Made by a program: the position numbers and the translations under genes
Shown: one piece after another, positions 1 to 5,137 of the stretch
Layout: each line of letters begins with the position of its first letter
Position numbering within the stretch: position 1 is the stretch's first letter
The notes under the pieces: generated by a model
Told to the model about the DNA's origin: nothing
Database searches by the model: none
Seen by the model: the letters and a program-made list of their open reading frames with translations, nothing else
Source: Candidatus Helarchaeota archaeon
Lineage (GTDB): Archaea > Asgardarchaeota > Lokiarchaeia > Helarchaeales > HEL-GB-A
DNA: 8,459 bases
Reading direction: 5' to 3'
Assembly: GCA_013375455.1 (NCBI GenBank)
Contig: JABXJT010000134.1
Span: forward strand, 1-8,459

Positions 1-93
1 CCTTCCTTGACCACTGCCCGCTAATGCAGGTCTTACACGATCTCCAGAGGCGTGACTTCCCGTAGTCCCTACGGTAGCATGATCATCGTTACA
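1..93 (-). pseudogene. tnpB: TnpB/OrfB C-terminal remnant, copy 1 (partial)
   Basis: The minus strand from 93 to 1 is open and reads ...DDHATVGTTGSHASGDRV..., the typical tail of IS200/IS605 TnpB (OrfB) proteins: an A-T-V-G-T-T-G stretch followed by a (A/C/S)GD motif. An in-frame stop lies immediately upstream (94-96), and no RuvC or zinc-ribbon coding sequence precedes it, so only the last ~30 codons survive. The stop codon would be outside the window. Compared with copy 2 (880-996), three of the four substitutions at positions 14-32 change an amino acid (S/N, A/V, R/K) and one is silent. That does not suggest protein-level constraint. The segment may instead be kept as part of the element end or of an omega-RNA-like scaffold. 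Confidence 0.6.
60..74 (-). repeat. Perfect 6-bp hairpin inside the TnpB tail, copy 1
   Basis: CCGTAG and CTACGG are perfect inverted arms around a 3-nt loop. The same hairpin occurs at 963-977 in copy 2, unchanged. It falls within the codons for T-V-G-T-T-G. In IS605-family elements this 3' region of tnpB overlaps the omega-RNA scaffold, so conserved pairing here may be an RNA feature. Structure is seen in the sequence; the role is inferred. Confidence 0.4.
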
Positions 94-203
94 TTATTAT
101 TGGAGTTGGTTCTATATAAATATGAGAGATACCTGAAAGTATTACAAGTAGCAAAAGGAACAAGGCTAATACACGATTGAGACATGCTGTATTTTATATC
201 CAT

Positions 204-223
204 CCACTCCCTAAAGGAAGTGG
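204..223 (-). repeat. Left-end hairpin of copy 1
   Basis: On the minus strand CCACTTCC and GGGAGTGG pair around a TTTA loop with a single G-T wobble. On the plus strand the same position is a C-A mismatch, so the structure favours the minus strand. Subterminal imperfect hairpins with a T-rich loop are what TnpA of the IS200/IS605 family recognises on single-stranded DNA. The TTAC target lies 13 nt upstream on the minus strand. The identical hairpin is at 1107-1126. Confidence 0.65.
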
Positions 224-229
224 CTTTCA

Positions 230-808
230 CTATTTTGTAAAATGTCGTATTTCGTTGTATAATTTTATTGCATAATATATGAGAAATATGGTTGTTAAGA
301 GGATTATTGCGTCCCAAATTGCAATTTGAGTATAGTCGTGAAATATTTTAAAGGATAGATATGAAGGAAGTCGATCAACCAGGTTTAACCCCCAAGTACC
401 TGGAATAAAGGGTTCTAACCCAGATATACGATTGTCGATAAAATCTGCAATAAAATGAGAGAGATATCCAATTAGAAAATATCCCCAATATTTTCCCCAC
501 TTAGCGTTTTTATACCTAAAAATAAAAAAAACTAAAACTAATCCACCAAAAAACCATATCGTGTGAGTTGGAATCCCATGGAATAATAGAATAAAATCTA
601 CATCAACGCCCTTTCCTATAACTAAAGACACGATTAATCCAATTACAACATCAAAATCAGGACCGAATCCCCCAATCCCTGCAATTATTATTGCCTTTCT
701 TTTCTTCAACGCCCCCTCGAGGTCATTCGAAAATTCTAGGCTGTATCCATACCTCCAAAGAAGTATCCCAACCCAAATTCCAATAATCATATGTGTTGGT
801 CCTAGCAT
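230..808 (-). CDS. DUF457/YdjM-type membrane-bound metal-dependent hydrolase
   Basis: A 192-residue integral membrane protein of the DUF457/YdjM family, described as putative membrane-bound metal-dependent hydrolases whose substrate is unknown. The polar motifs expected for metal binding are present in order: PTH with H6 at the extreme N-terminus, GPDFD (D51, D53), HGIPTH (H77, H82) and HFIAD (H118, D122). Hydrophobic segments lie near residues 7-20, 40-64, 84-98, 107-124 and 162-182. The ATG start at 808 is chosen because H6 of the family motif follows it. A GGAGGG directly abuts the start, which is too close for a normal Shine-Dalgarno spacing. The stop codon TAG at 230-232 lies inside mobile-element copy 1, so the original C-terminus may have been longer. 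Family assignment is confident, function is not. Confidence 0.8.
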   Translation of the reverse strand: MLGPTHMIIGIWVGILLWRYGYSLEFSNDLEGALKKRKAIIIAGIGGFGPDFDVVIGLIVSLVIGKGVDVDFILLFHGIPTHTIWFFGGLVLVFFIFRYKNAKWGKYWGYFLIGYLSHFIADFIDNRISGLEPFIPGTWGLNLVDRLPSYLSFKIFHDYTQIAIWDAIILLTTIFLIYYAIKLYNEIRHFTK

Positions 809-854
809 CCCTCCATCAACTAATCTTTTACAGTCAAATTATTAATTTAAGATT

Positions 855-862
855 CTTATAAG
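855..862 (-). promoter_or_regulatory. Candidate TATA box for the DUF457 gene
   Basis: The palindromic CTTATAAG lies 46-53 bp upstream of the ATG at 808, just outside the right end of element copy 2. An archaeal start site ~25 bp downstream would give a leader of ~20-25 nt. No clear BRE precedes it. The surroundings are very AT-rich, so this could be chance. Confidence 0.25.
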
Positions 863-876
863 TGAAAGTTGAACTA

Positions 877-897
877 CCACTACCTAAAGGTAGATGG
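877..897 (-). repeat. Right-end hairpin of copy 2 with bulged T
   Basis: On the minus strand CCA-T-CTACC pairs with GGTAGTGG around a TTTA loop, leaving one unpaired T in the 5' arm. An extrahelical T in the stem is a hallmark of the hairpins recognised by IS608-type TnpA. The element end TCAA follows 4 nt downstream. The arm also contains the TAG stop codon (880-882) of the TnpB remnant. Confidence 0.65.
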
Positions 898-996
898 ATT
901 CCTCCTTCCTTGACCATTGCCTGCTAATACAGGTTTTACACGATCTCCAGAGGCGTGACTTCCCGTAGTCCCTACGGTAGCATAGTTATCGTTAAA
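880..996 (-). pseudogene. tnpB: TnpB/OrfB C-terminal remnant, copy 2
   Basis: Thirty-eight codons plus a stop remain open after an in-frame TAA at 997-999. They read FNDNYATVGTTGSHASGD and continue through GNGQGRRNPSTFR to the TAG at 880-882. This matches the variable tail after the zinc ribbon of IS200/IS605 TnpB proteins. The RuvC catalytic residues and the CxxC zinc-ribbon pairs are all missing, so no nuclease can be made. The stop sits within the right-end hairpin, the usual arrangement in which the tnpB end overlaps the omega-RNA and the transposon end. The family call rests on the tail alone. Confidence 0.6.
963..977 (-). repeat. Perfect 6-bp hairpin inside the TnpB tail, copy 2
   Basis: Same CCGTAG/CTACGG arms and 3-nt loop as at 60-74, with all 15 bases identical between copies. 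It is followed on the minus strand by a second small stem (CCTG...CAGG, around 921-934). In copy 1 that second stem has a T-G pair where copy 2 has a T-A pair, so pairing is kept although the base changed. Confidence 0.4.
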
Positions 997-1106
997 TTAT
1001 TATTGGAGTTGGTTCTATATAAATATGAGAGATACCTGAAAGTATTACAAGTAGTAAAAGGAACAAGGCTAATACACGATTGAGACATGCTGTACTTTAT
1101 ATCCAT

Positions 1107-1126
1107 CCACTCCCTAAAGGAAGTGG
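1107..1126 (-). repeat. Left-end hairpin of copy 2
   Basis: Identical to 204-223: eight-base arms on the minus strand with one G-T wobble around a TTTA loop. It stands 13 nt inside the TTAC target at 1140-1143, a fixed spacing shared with copy 1, as expected for a transposon end. Confidence 0.65.
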
Positions 1127-1177
1127 CTTTCACTATTTTGTAAAAATACATAATTAATTGATTATAAGTGGGAAAAA

Positions 1178-2005
1178 ATGTTTTTGGAAGGTACTTTCCA
1201 CGTTTTGTGGATTTATATCATATTTGGACTCGTTTTGTGCCTTCCACCACTTTTATTACCCCAATGGAAATCACTCGTTGAACATTTTAACAAGAAGGAA
1301 ATTTCAAGCCCCAAATCATTCGTGCTAATTATGATGGGTTCAGGATTAATAATTTCTGTAATCGCAATAATCCTCATATCTTTGTACAACCCTTATCTTT
1401 TTGGTCCTCAGTCTGGGGAACTATTTTTCTATTTTTTTTCCTTTACTTCATTCATCATTCTTCCATTTGGTCTCGCGCTAATAGGTAGCGCATCATACAT
1501 TCATTTTTCATCAAAACCCAAACTAGGAAATTTTTTACTGGTCCTACTCGCATTATTTGCCATTGGACTCGGTGGGTCTTTCCTGCACGATGTCATCTGG
1601 TGCGGGACAATAACAAATTTTTATACCCAAGAATGGGTTACACAAAGCCATGACCTTGATTTCTGGTGTAACCTTTTACGCGTGGAATCTAAAGATTACC
1701 GCGTTTTTGGATTCTACATGCTTGTCATGGTTATTATATTGTTAATTTTCGCTGCCATACTTTTATGGAGGCATAGATCATTCGTAGAAAAGAAACATTC
1801 AATTGATGGTAGGAAAAAGACCTTAATATTCTCCACATTAGTTATTATAGTTTTAGCGTTATCTCTCTACGTAATTGACTACAAAAGGTTTTTCACGTTC
1901 TTTTGGGCTTTCATGTTTACTTATTTAGGAATTCCATTAACCGTAATCCTTTCTTACTATTTAGGAAAAAATCTTGTATCTTCTTCAAATTCTCACGGTA
2001 ATTAA
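1178..2005 (+). CDS. Seven-helix integral membrane protein, unknown family
   Basis: I do not recognise this 275-residue protein. Seven hydrophobic segments are visible at about residues 8-28, 48-70, 83-108, 117-137, 176-197, 214-233 and 238-262, with a Ser/Asn/His tail. The longest polar loop (138-172, between helices 4 and 5) contains two cysteines (C142, C164) that could form a disulfide, plus H137-D138, H158 and D159-D161, so a metal or ligand site there is conceivable. Short Lys/Arg-rich loops (around 31-47 and 198-213) are probably cytoplasmic. There is no cleavable signal peptide beyond helix 1. The ATG at 1178 follows GTGGG at short distance. An AT-rich stretch AAAATACAT lies ~30 bp upstream and overlaps the end of element copy 2, which could serve as a promoter. 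The next gene follows with only 13 nt between stop and start, so the two are probably co-transcribed. Confidence 0.75.
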   Translation: MFLEGTFHVLWIYIIFGLVLCLPPLLLPQWKSLVEHFNKKEISSPKSFVLIMMGSGLIISVIAIILISLYNPYLFGPQSGELFFYFFSFTSFIILPFGLALIGSASYIHFSSKPKLGNFLLVLLALFAIGLGGSFLHDVIWCGTITNFYTQEWVTQSHDLDFWCNLLRVESKDYRVFGFYMLVMVIILLIFAAILLWRHRSFVEKKHSIDGRKKTLIFSTLVIIVLALSLYVIDYKRFFTFFWAFMFTYLGIPLTVILSYYLGKNLVSSSNSHGN

Positions 2006-2014
2006 GAGGGGTGA
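2006..2014 (+). promoter_or_regulatory. Ribosome binding site that fixes a TTG start
   Basis: GAGGGGTGA directly follows the TAA of the upstream gene and lies 4 nt before the TTG at 2019-2021. It resembles the archaeal consensus GGAGGTGA. It argues for the TTG at 2019 rather than a longer reading from 1974 that would overlap the upstream gene. Confidence 0.6.
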
Positions 2015-2018
2015 AATT

Positions 2019-2978
2019 TTGACTAAAATTAGAGTTTTATTCAATGTAATCTCAACCTTGGATTTAAACGTGATAATCCCAAAAATTAAATCCCTTGGAA
2101 TGAACTCAATATCAATTTTCGGGAACTTGGGCTATAAAACGCTCCCTGTTCATTTCAAGACTATTGGAAAAGAATTTGAGAATATTGTTGTTAATCTTTA
2201 TCATCCCCCCACTTTTGAAAACAGGAAAAATTGGGAGCAAATTTTGAGGAAGGATGGGGAAAGGACCATTGCGGCGCTTGCCGAAGTCGGTATTAATCAT
2301 TATGCATGGATGATTGAATTGAACCTATATGGTCAATCATTCAATCCGTTGGTTAAAAGATATGTAAGCCGAAACAAGCTTCATCACCATTTTAATACTT
2401 TTTATGAAATAGCCCATGACGTCAATCCCGATGCGAAGGTTATCATCGTGCCTTACCCCCATGCATTAATAAATCTAGATTGCGGATTTCGTGGATGGAA
2501 GGATTGGTGGGTGAAAAAGGGGGAAAATTTGAAATTTGACATGGTAAGCTTAAATGCGCATATTGGCACTTGGATTCCTGCCCCTACAAGAGCAAATGTT
2601 ATCAAACATTTAACCAATTCAATCAATTTCTTACAAGATAGGGGTCATCCAGTATTCTATGTCGAAGTAGGTTACCCAACCCATGGATTTAAACCATTGC
2701 TCGGGTGGTACGGCTGGGGAAGGGAAAAAGACCAAATATCAATGTTGAAAACTTGTTATCAAGCACTCAAGGCGAGGAAAGTTCCATACATGCAGGTATG
2801 TGAATTTATAGACCCCCATCCAGGACAATTAAATTATGAACCGTTTTTTGGGGAACAAGGGAAACATCCAAAATTTTTGGGTATGACAGTGACAGAAGAA
2901 TTGCATTGGGGATTACTGAGATGTGATGGTACCGAAAAACCGGTGTGTAAGTTGATTAGAAAAATTACTAAATCCTAG
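2019..2978 (+). CDS. Putative TIM-barrel glycosidase, clan GH-A-like
   Basis: A 319-residue soluble protein that looks like a (beta/alpha)8 glycoside hydrolase of clan GH-A, without assignment to a numbered family. WMIELN (E100) sits where the general acid at the end of strand 4 is expected. YVEVGYPT (E216) sits where the strand-7 nucleophile is expected, as in the TEFG/TEVGYPS motifs of retaining enzymes. The C-terminal HWGLLRCDGTEKP matches the common closing motif in which the product strand is followed by 'GL.R.DG..KP'. There is no signal peptide or membrane segment, so it should act in the cytosol. The TTG start is chosen from the strong ribosome binding site at 2006-2014. It is paired with the membrane protein upstream. 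The substrate cannot be told from sequence; a non-catalytic barrel is possible. Confidence 0.65.
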   Translation: MTKIRVLFNVISTLDLNVIIPKIKSLGMNSISIFGNLGYKTLPVHFKTIGKEFENIVVNLYHPPTFENRKNWEQILRKDGERTIAALAEVGINHYAWMIELNLYGQSFNPLVKRYVSRNKLHHHFNTFYEIAHDVNPDAKVIIVPYPHALINLDCGFRGWKDWWVKKGENLKFDMVSLNAHIGTWIPAPTRANVIKHLTNSINFLQDRGHPVFYVEVGYPTHGFKPLLGWYGWGREKDQISMLKTCYQALKARKVPYMQVCEFIDPHPGQLNYEPFFGEQGKHPKFLGMTVTEELHWGLLRCDGTEKPVCKLIRKITKS

Positions 2979-2984
2979 GTTTAT

Positions 2985-4283
2985 TCACTTTCTCCTACTC
3001 ATGGAGGACTTCCATATTGGGGAGGACTTCCATTTCGTCATCTTGGTTAGAATATCCCTTCTCTCATGTTCGCTTAAAGTCAACCCCGGTTCTGCTCTTC
3101 TTAACATATTTGAGACCTTGCTCATTTCACCGAGAAAATCAGTATAAAACATCACGCTTCTAATACTTTCCATCCCCTGCTCAAATAAATCGGCCATTTT
3201 CTTCATTTCGTAGTCTTTTTTCACCAGATCTTCCAAATAAGTCAAGATTTCTAAGGGTTCATCCGTAGGCATCGGCGGCAATGGTTTATCTTCTACCTGC
3301 TTTTTCTCAAATATTTTTAACTCAAATTCATCTCCTTTCGGAATATGTGATTCATCGATCGTGGGTTTCTCAGGACCGATTTTTTTCACTGCCTCTGAGA
3401 CAGAAGGAATTTCTATGGTAACCGGCTCCTCTTCTCCAGGCTTTTTTCTCTTAATGTTTGGTGGCCACATTGCATATTCGTTTTCTCTTTCCTTTGCCGT
3501 TAAAAAGAAGGGTTGCTTTGGAGTTTTGGATCTTTTAACGAATTCTTCCGATATGGGAGGTGAAGGTTCAATGGGGCGATCTGGAGTATAATCCTGGATG
3601 GGTTCTATTTCTTCCGATATGGGAGGTGAAGGTTCAGTGGGGCGATCTGGAGCATAATCCTGGATGGGTTCTAATTCTTCTTCAATTATTTTTTCCTCTT
3701 TTATTGATGAAGCTTGTACAATTAAAGCCTTATGTTTACGCTCAAAAATTTTCGATCTTTCGATTTTCGGAGCTTTCTTCAATGCAACCTTGGGAAGTTT
3801 CCTCCGTATCGCTAAATGTAATTTTTCCGTAGTCTCCTTAATCCACTTATTTATCAACATCTTTGCTTGGATCCATGGATTTTCAGAAAGGTAATCTAGA
3901 ATTTTTGAGATCGTGAGGTATTGTTGATTCTCGGAGATGGGTTGGCCAAATTTCGTATAAAAAGTCAAATCGAAACCCTCTTCAGGCTTTCTAATTAGGA
4001 GGTCTGGCTCCTCTTGCAGTGAATTATTGAGCTTTTCCCACATGAATTGTTCGATGTCCGTCTTCAACGGTAATACGACCGATAACATTGCTGAATTCCC
4101 GACCACAGTAAGTCTAACAACTCCAAAATCTTTTATTTTACTTTCAATGGTAGTACATTCTTTCCTGCTATCACAAGTAACACACGCCCGATCACCAGCA
4201 AAATGGGGGCAATTTACAAGCTGGGTGGTAAAATAATCGTCCAGTAGAGATTTTGCCCTCTCTAATCCATAATATTTACCCAA
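2985..4283 (-). CDS. Unrecognised Cys-cluster protein with proline-rich repeat linker
   Basis: I do not recognise this 432-residue soluble protein, last gene of the minus-strand operon. Residues 1-165 form a probable globular domain beginning with C25-P-H27-x6-C34-x2-C37-x5-C43, a spacing that could hold zinc or an iron-sulfur cluster. Residues ~165-345 are charged and proline-rich, likely disordered, and include two 22-residue repeats of the type EPIQDY(A/T)PDRP(T/I)EPSPPISEE (about 204-247). Residues ~346-415 (DEPLEILTYLEDLVKKDYEM... to LTLSEHERRDILTKM) are predicted helical, a possible protein-interaction domain. The C-terminus has a duplicated WKSS motif and a basic end. The TTG start follows GAGGT by 6 nt. 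The preceding gene stops 12 nt upstream. The build, metal-binding head, flexible linker and helical tail, suggests a scaffold or adaptor; this is inference. Confidence 0.75.
   Translation of the reverse strand: MGKYYGLERAKSLLDDYFTTQLVNCPHFAGDRACVTCDSRKECTTIESKIKDFGVVRLTVVGNSAMLSVVLPLKTDIEQFMWEKLNNSLQEEPDLLIRKPEEGFDLTFYTKFGQPISENQQYLTISKILDYLSENPWIQAKMLINKWIKETTEKLHLAIRRKLPKVALKKAPKIERSKIFERKHKALIVQASSIKEEKIIEEELEPIQDYAPDRPTEPSPPISEEIEPIQDYTPDRPIEPSPPISEEFVKRSKTPKQPFFLTAKERENEYAMWPPNIKRKKPGEEEPVTIEIPSVSEAVKKIGPEKPTIDESHIPKGDEFELKIFEKKQVEDKPLPPMPTDEPLEILTYLEDLVKKDYEMKKMADLFEQGMESIRSVMFYTDFLGEMSKVSNMLRRAEPGLTLSEHERRDILTKMTKWKSSPIWKSSMSRRK
3003..3032 (-). repeat. Short 18-bp-offset duplication in the gene's 3' end
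   Basis: GGAGGACTTCCA occurs at 3003-3014 and 3021-3032. It encodes the doubled W-K-S-S motif near the C-terminus of the Cys-cluster protein. It lies close to the convergent stop codons but has no T-tract and does not look like a terminator. Confidence 0.6.
3543..3674 (-). repeat. Tandem repeat, two 66-bp units within a gene
   Basis: Units 3543-3608 and 3609-3674 differ at three positions only, and each encodes 22 residues rich in Pro, Glu and Asp. Because the period is a multiple of three the frame is kept. The near identity at DNA level points to a recent duplication, so copy number may vary between strains. Confidence 0.9.
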
Positions 4284-4289
4284 ATAATT

Positions 4290-4294
4290 ACCTC
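4290..4294 (-). promoter_or_regulatory. Ribosome binding site for a TTG start
   Basis: GAGGT lies 6 nt before the TTG at 4281-4283 and immediately after the TAA of the upstream gene (4296-4298). This spacing supports the TTG as the real start of the Cys-cluster protein and suggests coupled translation with the preceding gene. Confidence 0.55.
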
Positions 4295-4295
4295 A

Positions 4296-5093
4296 TTATT
4301 TTGGAAGTTCTTTTCTTATCGTTTCTAAAATTGAAAATAAATAACTGGTATCAAATTCTACCTTATCAAAAATGTGTTTTAAGGTTTTAATTGAATATTT
4401 AATTGTTGAGAGCTCATATGAGCTAAAAAAATCGTTCATTATCTTATCTGCCACAAATTGAATGTTTTTAACGCCAGCTGTTGGCTTGATGTATTTTGAA
4501 TGGTCGGCCATTTTAAACGCGTCTGAAAGCAAAATTCGATTGAAATTGCTAGGATGGGAACTCAATATCTTGTAGCCGGTTTCAAGAGCAGAATAAGCAT
4601 CCTCCTTTTGTCCCTGTTCCAACATTCGGAGAATTACCTCTTTGTAAGGAATAAATACATTTCGCGTCAAGACTCCTTTTATGAATACTTGTTGAGTTCC
4701 AGTTTTTTGTGAAAGATCTAACGGGATCTTGACAGCCATTTCATTTAAGATGACATCATCATCATTTTCTAGGGCAATTTCCTTTGCTGTCACCATATAA
4801 TCATACACAAAATCCGACAATATCAACGTGTTTATTTCTCTCTGATCAAGAATGTACCTTCCGCTATCGAGTTCAAATTTTAAAAAATAAAGGCCCGTTC
4901 CAAATAAGAAGTAAGACGTCCCTGTTTTTTCAGTAACGGCACATTCTAAACACGTTATCATGATTACCGTATCCAAGTGGATTTTGGACACGATTTTTTT
5001 AGCATAAAATCCCTTAAATAAAATCCCTAATAATTCACTCCATCGGGGAATTATGAGGATCATATTATTCGGGACCAATCTTGATTTCTTCAA
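4296..5093 (-). CDS. Unrecognised soluble protein, third gene of the operon
   Basis: I cannot assign this 265-residue protein. The N-terminal ~100 residues alternate hydrophobic strands (MILIIPRW, VIMITCLECAV, TSYFLFGTGLYFLKFEL) in a pattern suggesting a beta-rich or alpha/beta domain, with a CLEC pair at 48-51. The C-terminal half is mostly helical (EVILRMLEQGQKEDAYSALE onward, then two further helices to the end) and resembles a short helical-repeat or scaffold region. No membrane helix or signal peptide is evident. The start is uncertain. A perfect AGGAGGT is 22 nt before the first possible start (TTG at 5093), and an ATG eleven codons in (5063), giving MILIIPRW..., lacks a nearby ribosome binding site. 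Its stop is followed directly by the binding site of the next gene, so the two are co-expressed. Confidence 0.7.
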   Translation of the reverse strand: MKKSRLVPNNMILIIPRWSELLGILFKGFYAKKIVSKIHLDTVIMITCLECAVTEKTGTSYFLFGTGLYFLKFELDSGRYILDQREINTLILSDFVYDYMVTAKEIALENDDDVILNEMAVKIPLDLSQKTGTQQVFIKGVLTRNVFIPYKEVILRMLEQGQKEDAYSALETGYKILSSHPSNFNRILLSDAFKMADHSKYIKPTAGVKNIQFVADKIMNDFFSSYELSTIKYSIKTLKHIFDKVEFDTSYLFSILETIRKELPK

Positions 5094-5115
5094 GAAAAGA
5101 TCTGATAAATTCTTT

Positions 5116-5122
5116 ACCTCCT
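5116..5122 (-). promoter_or_regulatory. Strong Shine-Dalgarno with unusually distant start codon
   Basis: AGGAGGT is the best match to the archaeal anti-Shine-Dalgarno in the window. No ATG, GTG or TTG occurs in any frame until the TTG at 5091-5093, 22 nt downstream, which is a long spacing. Either the spacing is tolerated, a non-canonical codon is used, or a base is missing in the assembly. Confidence 0.55.
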
Positions 5123-5137
5123 ATAAAAACTGCTATT

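Larger units (their letters stand above)
1..242 (-). mobile_element. Miniature IS200/IS605-like element, copy 1 (right end cut by window edge)
   Basis: This segment matches 904-1145 at a constant offset of 903 bp with no indels and about ten substitutions, nine of them transitions. Read on the minus strand it starts just after a TTAC tetranucleotide (237-240), so the inferred element starts at 236. It then has a left-end hairpin with a TTTA loop (204-223), ~110 bp without an intact gene, and a TnpB C-terminal tail (93 down to 1). Hairpin, target and TnpB tail follow the IS608 pattern of the IS200/IS605 family. The right-end hairpin and cleavage site would lie left of base 1. No transposase is intact, so any mobility would need TnpA in trans. 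The similarity begins at 242, slightly outside the inferred tip, because the flanking TTTTAC is shared. Confidence 0.75.
869..1139 (-). mobile_element. Miniature IS200/IS605 (IS608-like) element, copy 2, complete
   Basis: On the minus strand the element is bounded on its left by TTAC (1140-1143) and ends on its right with TCAA (869-872), the pair of cleavage tetranucleotides known for IS608. Inside are the left hairpin (1107-1126), ~110 bp with no intact gene, a TnpB C-terminal tail (996-880) and the right hairpin (877-897). No target duplication is expected for this family and none is seen. At 271 bp with no TnpA and no intact TnpB it is non-autonomous, comparable to the palindrome-associated or MITE-like derivatives of the family. 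Boundaries are inferred from the family pattern and from the second copy at 1-242. Confidence 0.7.
904..1145 (-). repeat. Direct repeat, second copy of 1-242
   Basis: It aligns to 1-242 without gaps. Differences are at copy-1 positions 14, 19, 26 and 32, four clustered in the GATCATCGTTAC segment (~81-92), one in GTAGCAAAAG and one in GCTGTATTTT. That is ~96% identity, far above what unrelated intergenic DNA would show. Similarity stops at 242/1145 on the right. The left limit cannot be set because copy 1 runs off the window. Confidence 0.95.

Noticed and set aside
69..317. An 82-codon minus-strand reading frame crossing the end of element copy 1
   Set aside because: It overlaps the DUF457 gene in another frame, runs from unique DNA into the repeat, and has no family resemblance. 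The equivalent stretch in copy 2 does not start the same way.
1..1145. The two ~242-bp repeats as a CRISPR array or att sites
   Set aside because: There are only two copies, the unit is far too long for CRISPR, and the intervening DNA is a whole gene. TnpB tail, hairpins and TTAC/TCAA ends fit an IS200/IS605 derivative better.
1974..2018. A longer N-terminus for the glycosidase-like protein
   Set aside because: It would overlap the upstream gene by 32 bases and places the strong ribosome binding site inside the coding sequence. The TTG at 2019 fits much better.
3001..3015. Hairpin ATGGA...TCCAT as a bidirectional terminator between convergent genes
   Set aside because: The stem is only 5 bp, there is no T-run, and the sequence is explained by the duplicated WKSS codons of the Cys-cluster gene.
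3361..3832. Plus-strand open frames across the 66-bp tandem repeat
   Set aside because: They mirror a coding repeat whose period is a multiple of three, so the opposite strand stays open too. Composition and lack of ribosome binding sites give no support.
3600..3900. Eukaryotic signature domain (for example a small GTPase or ESCRT piece) in the Cys-cluster protein or its operon partners
   Set aside because: No GTPase G-motifs, ubiquitin-like folds or other recognisable signature residues are visible. The Asgard guess should not be used to assign such functions.
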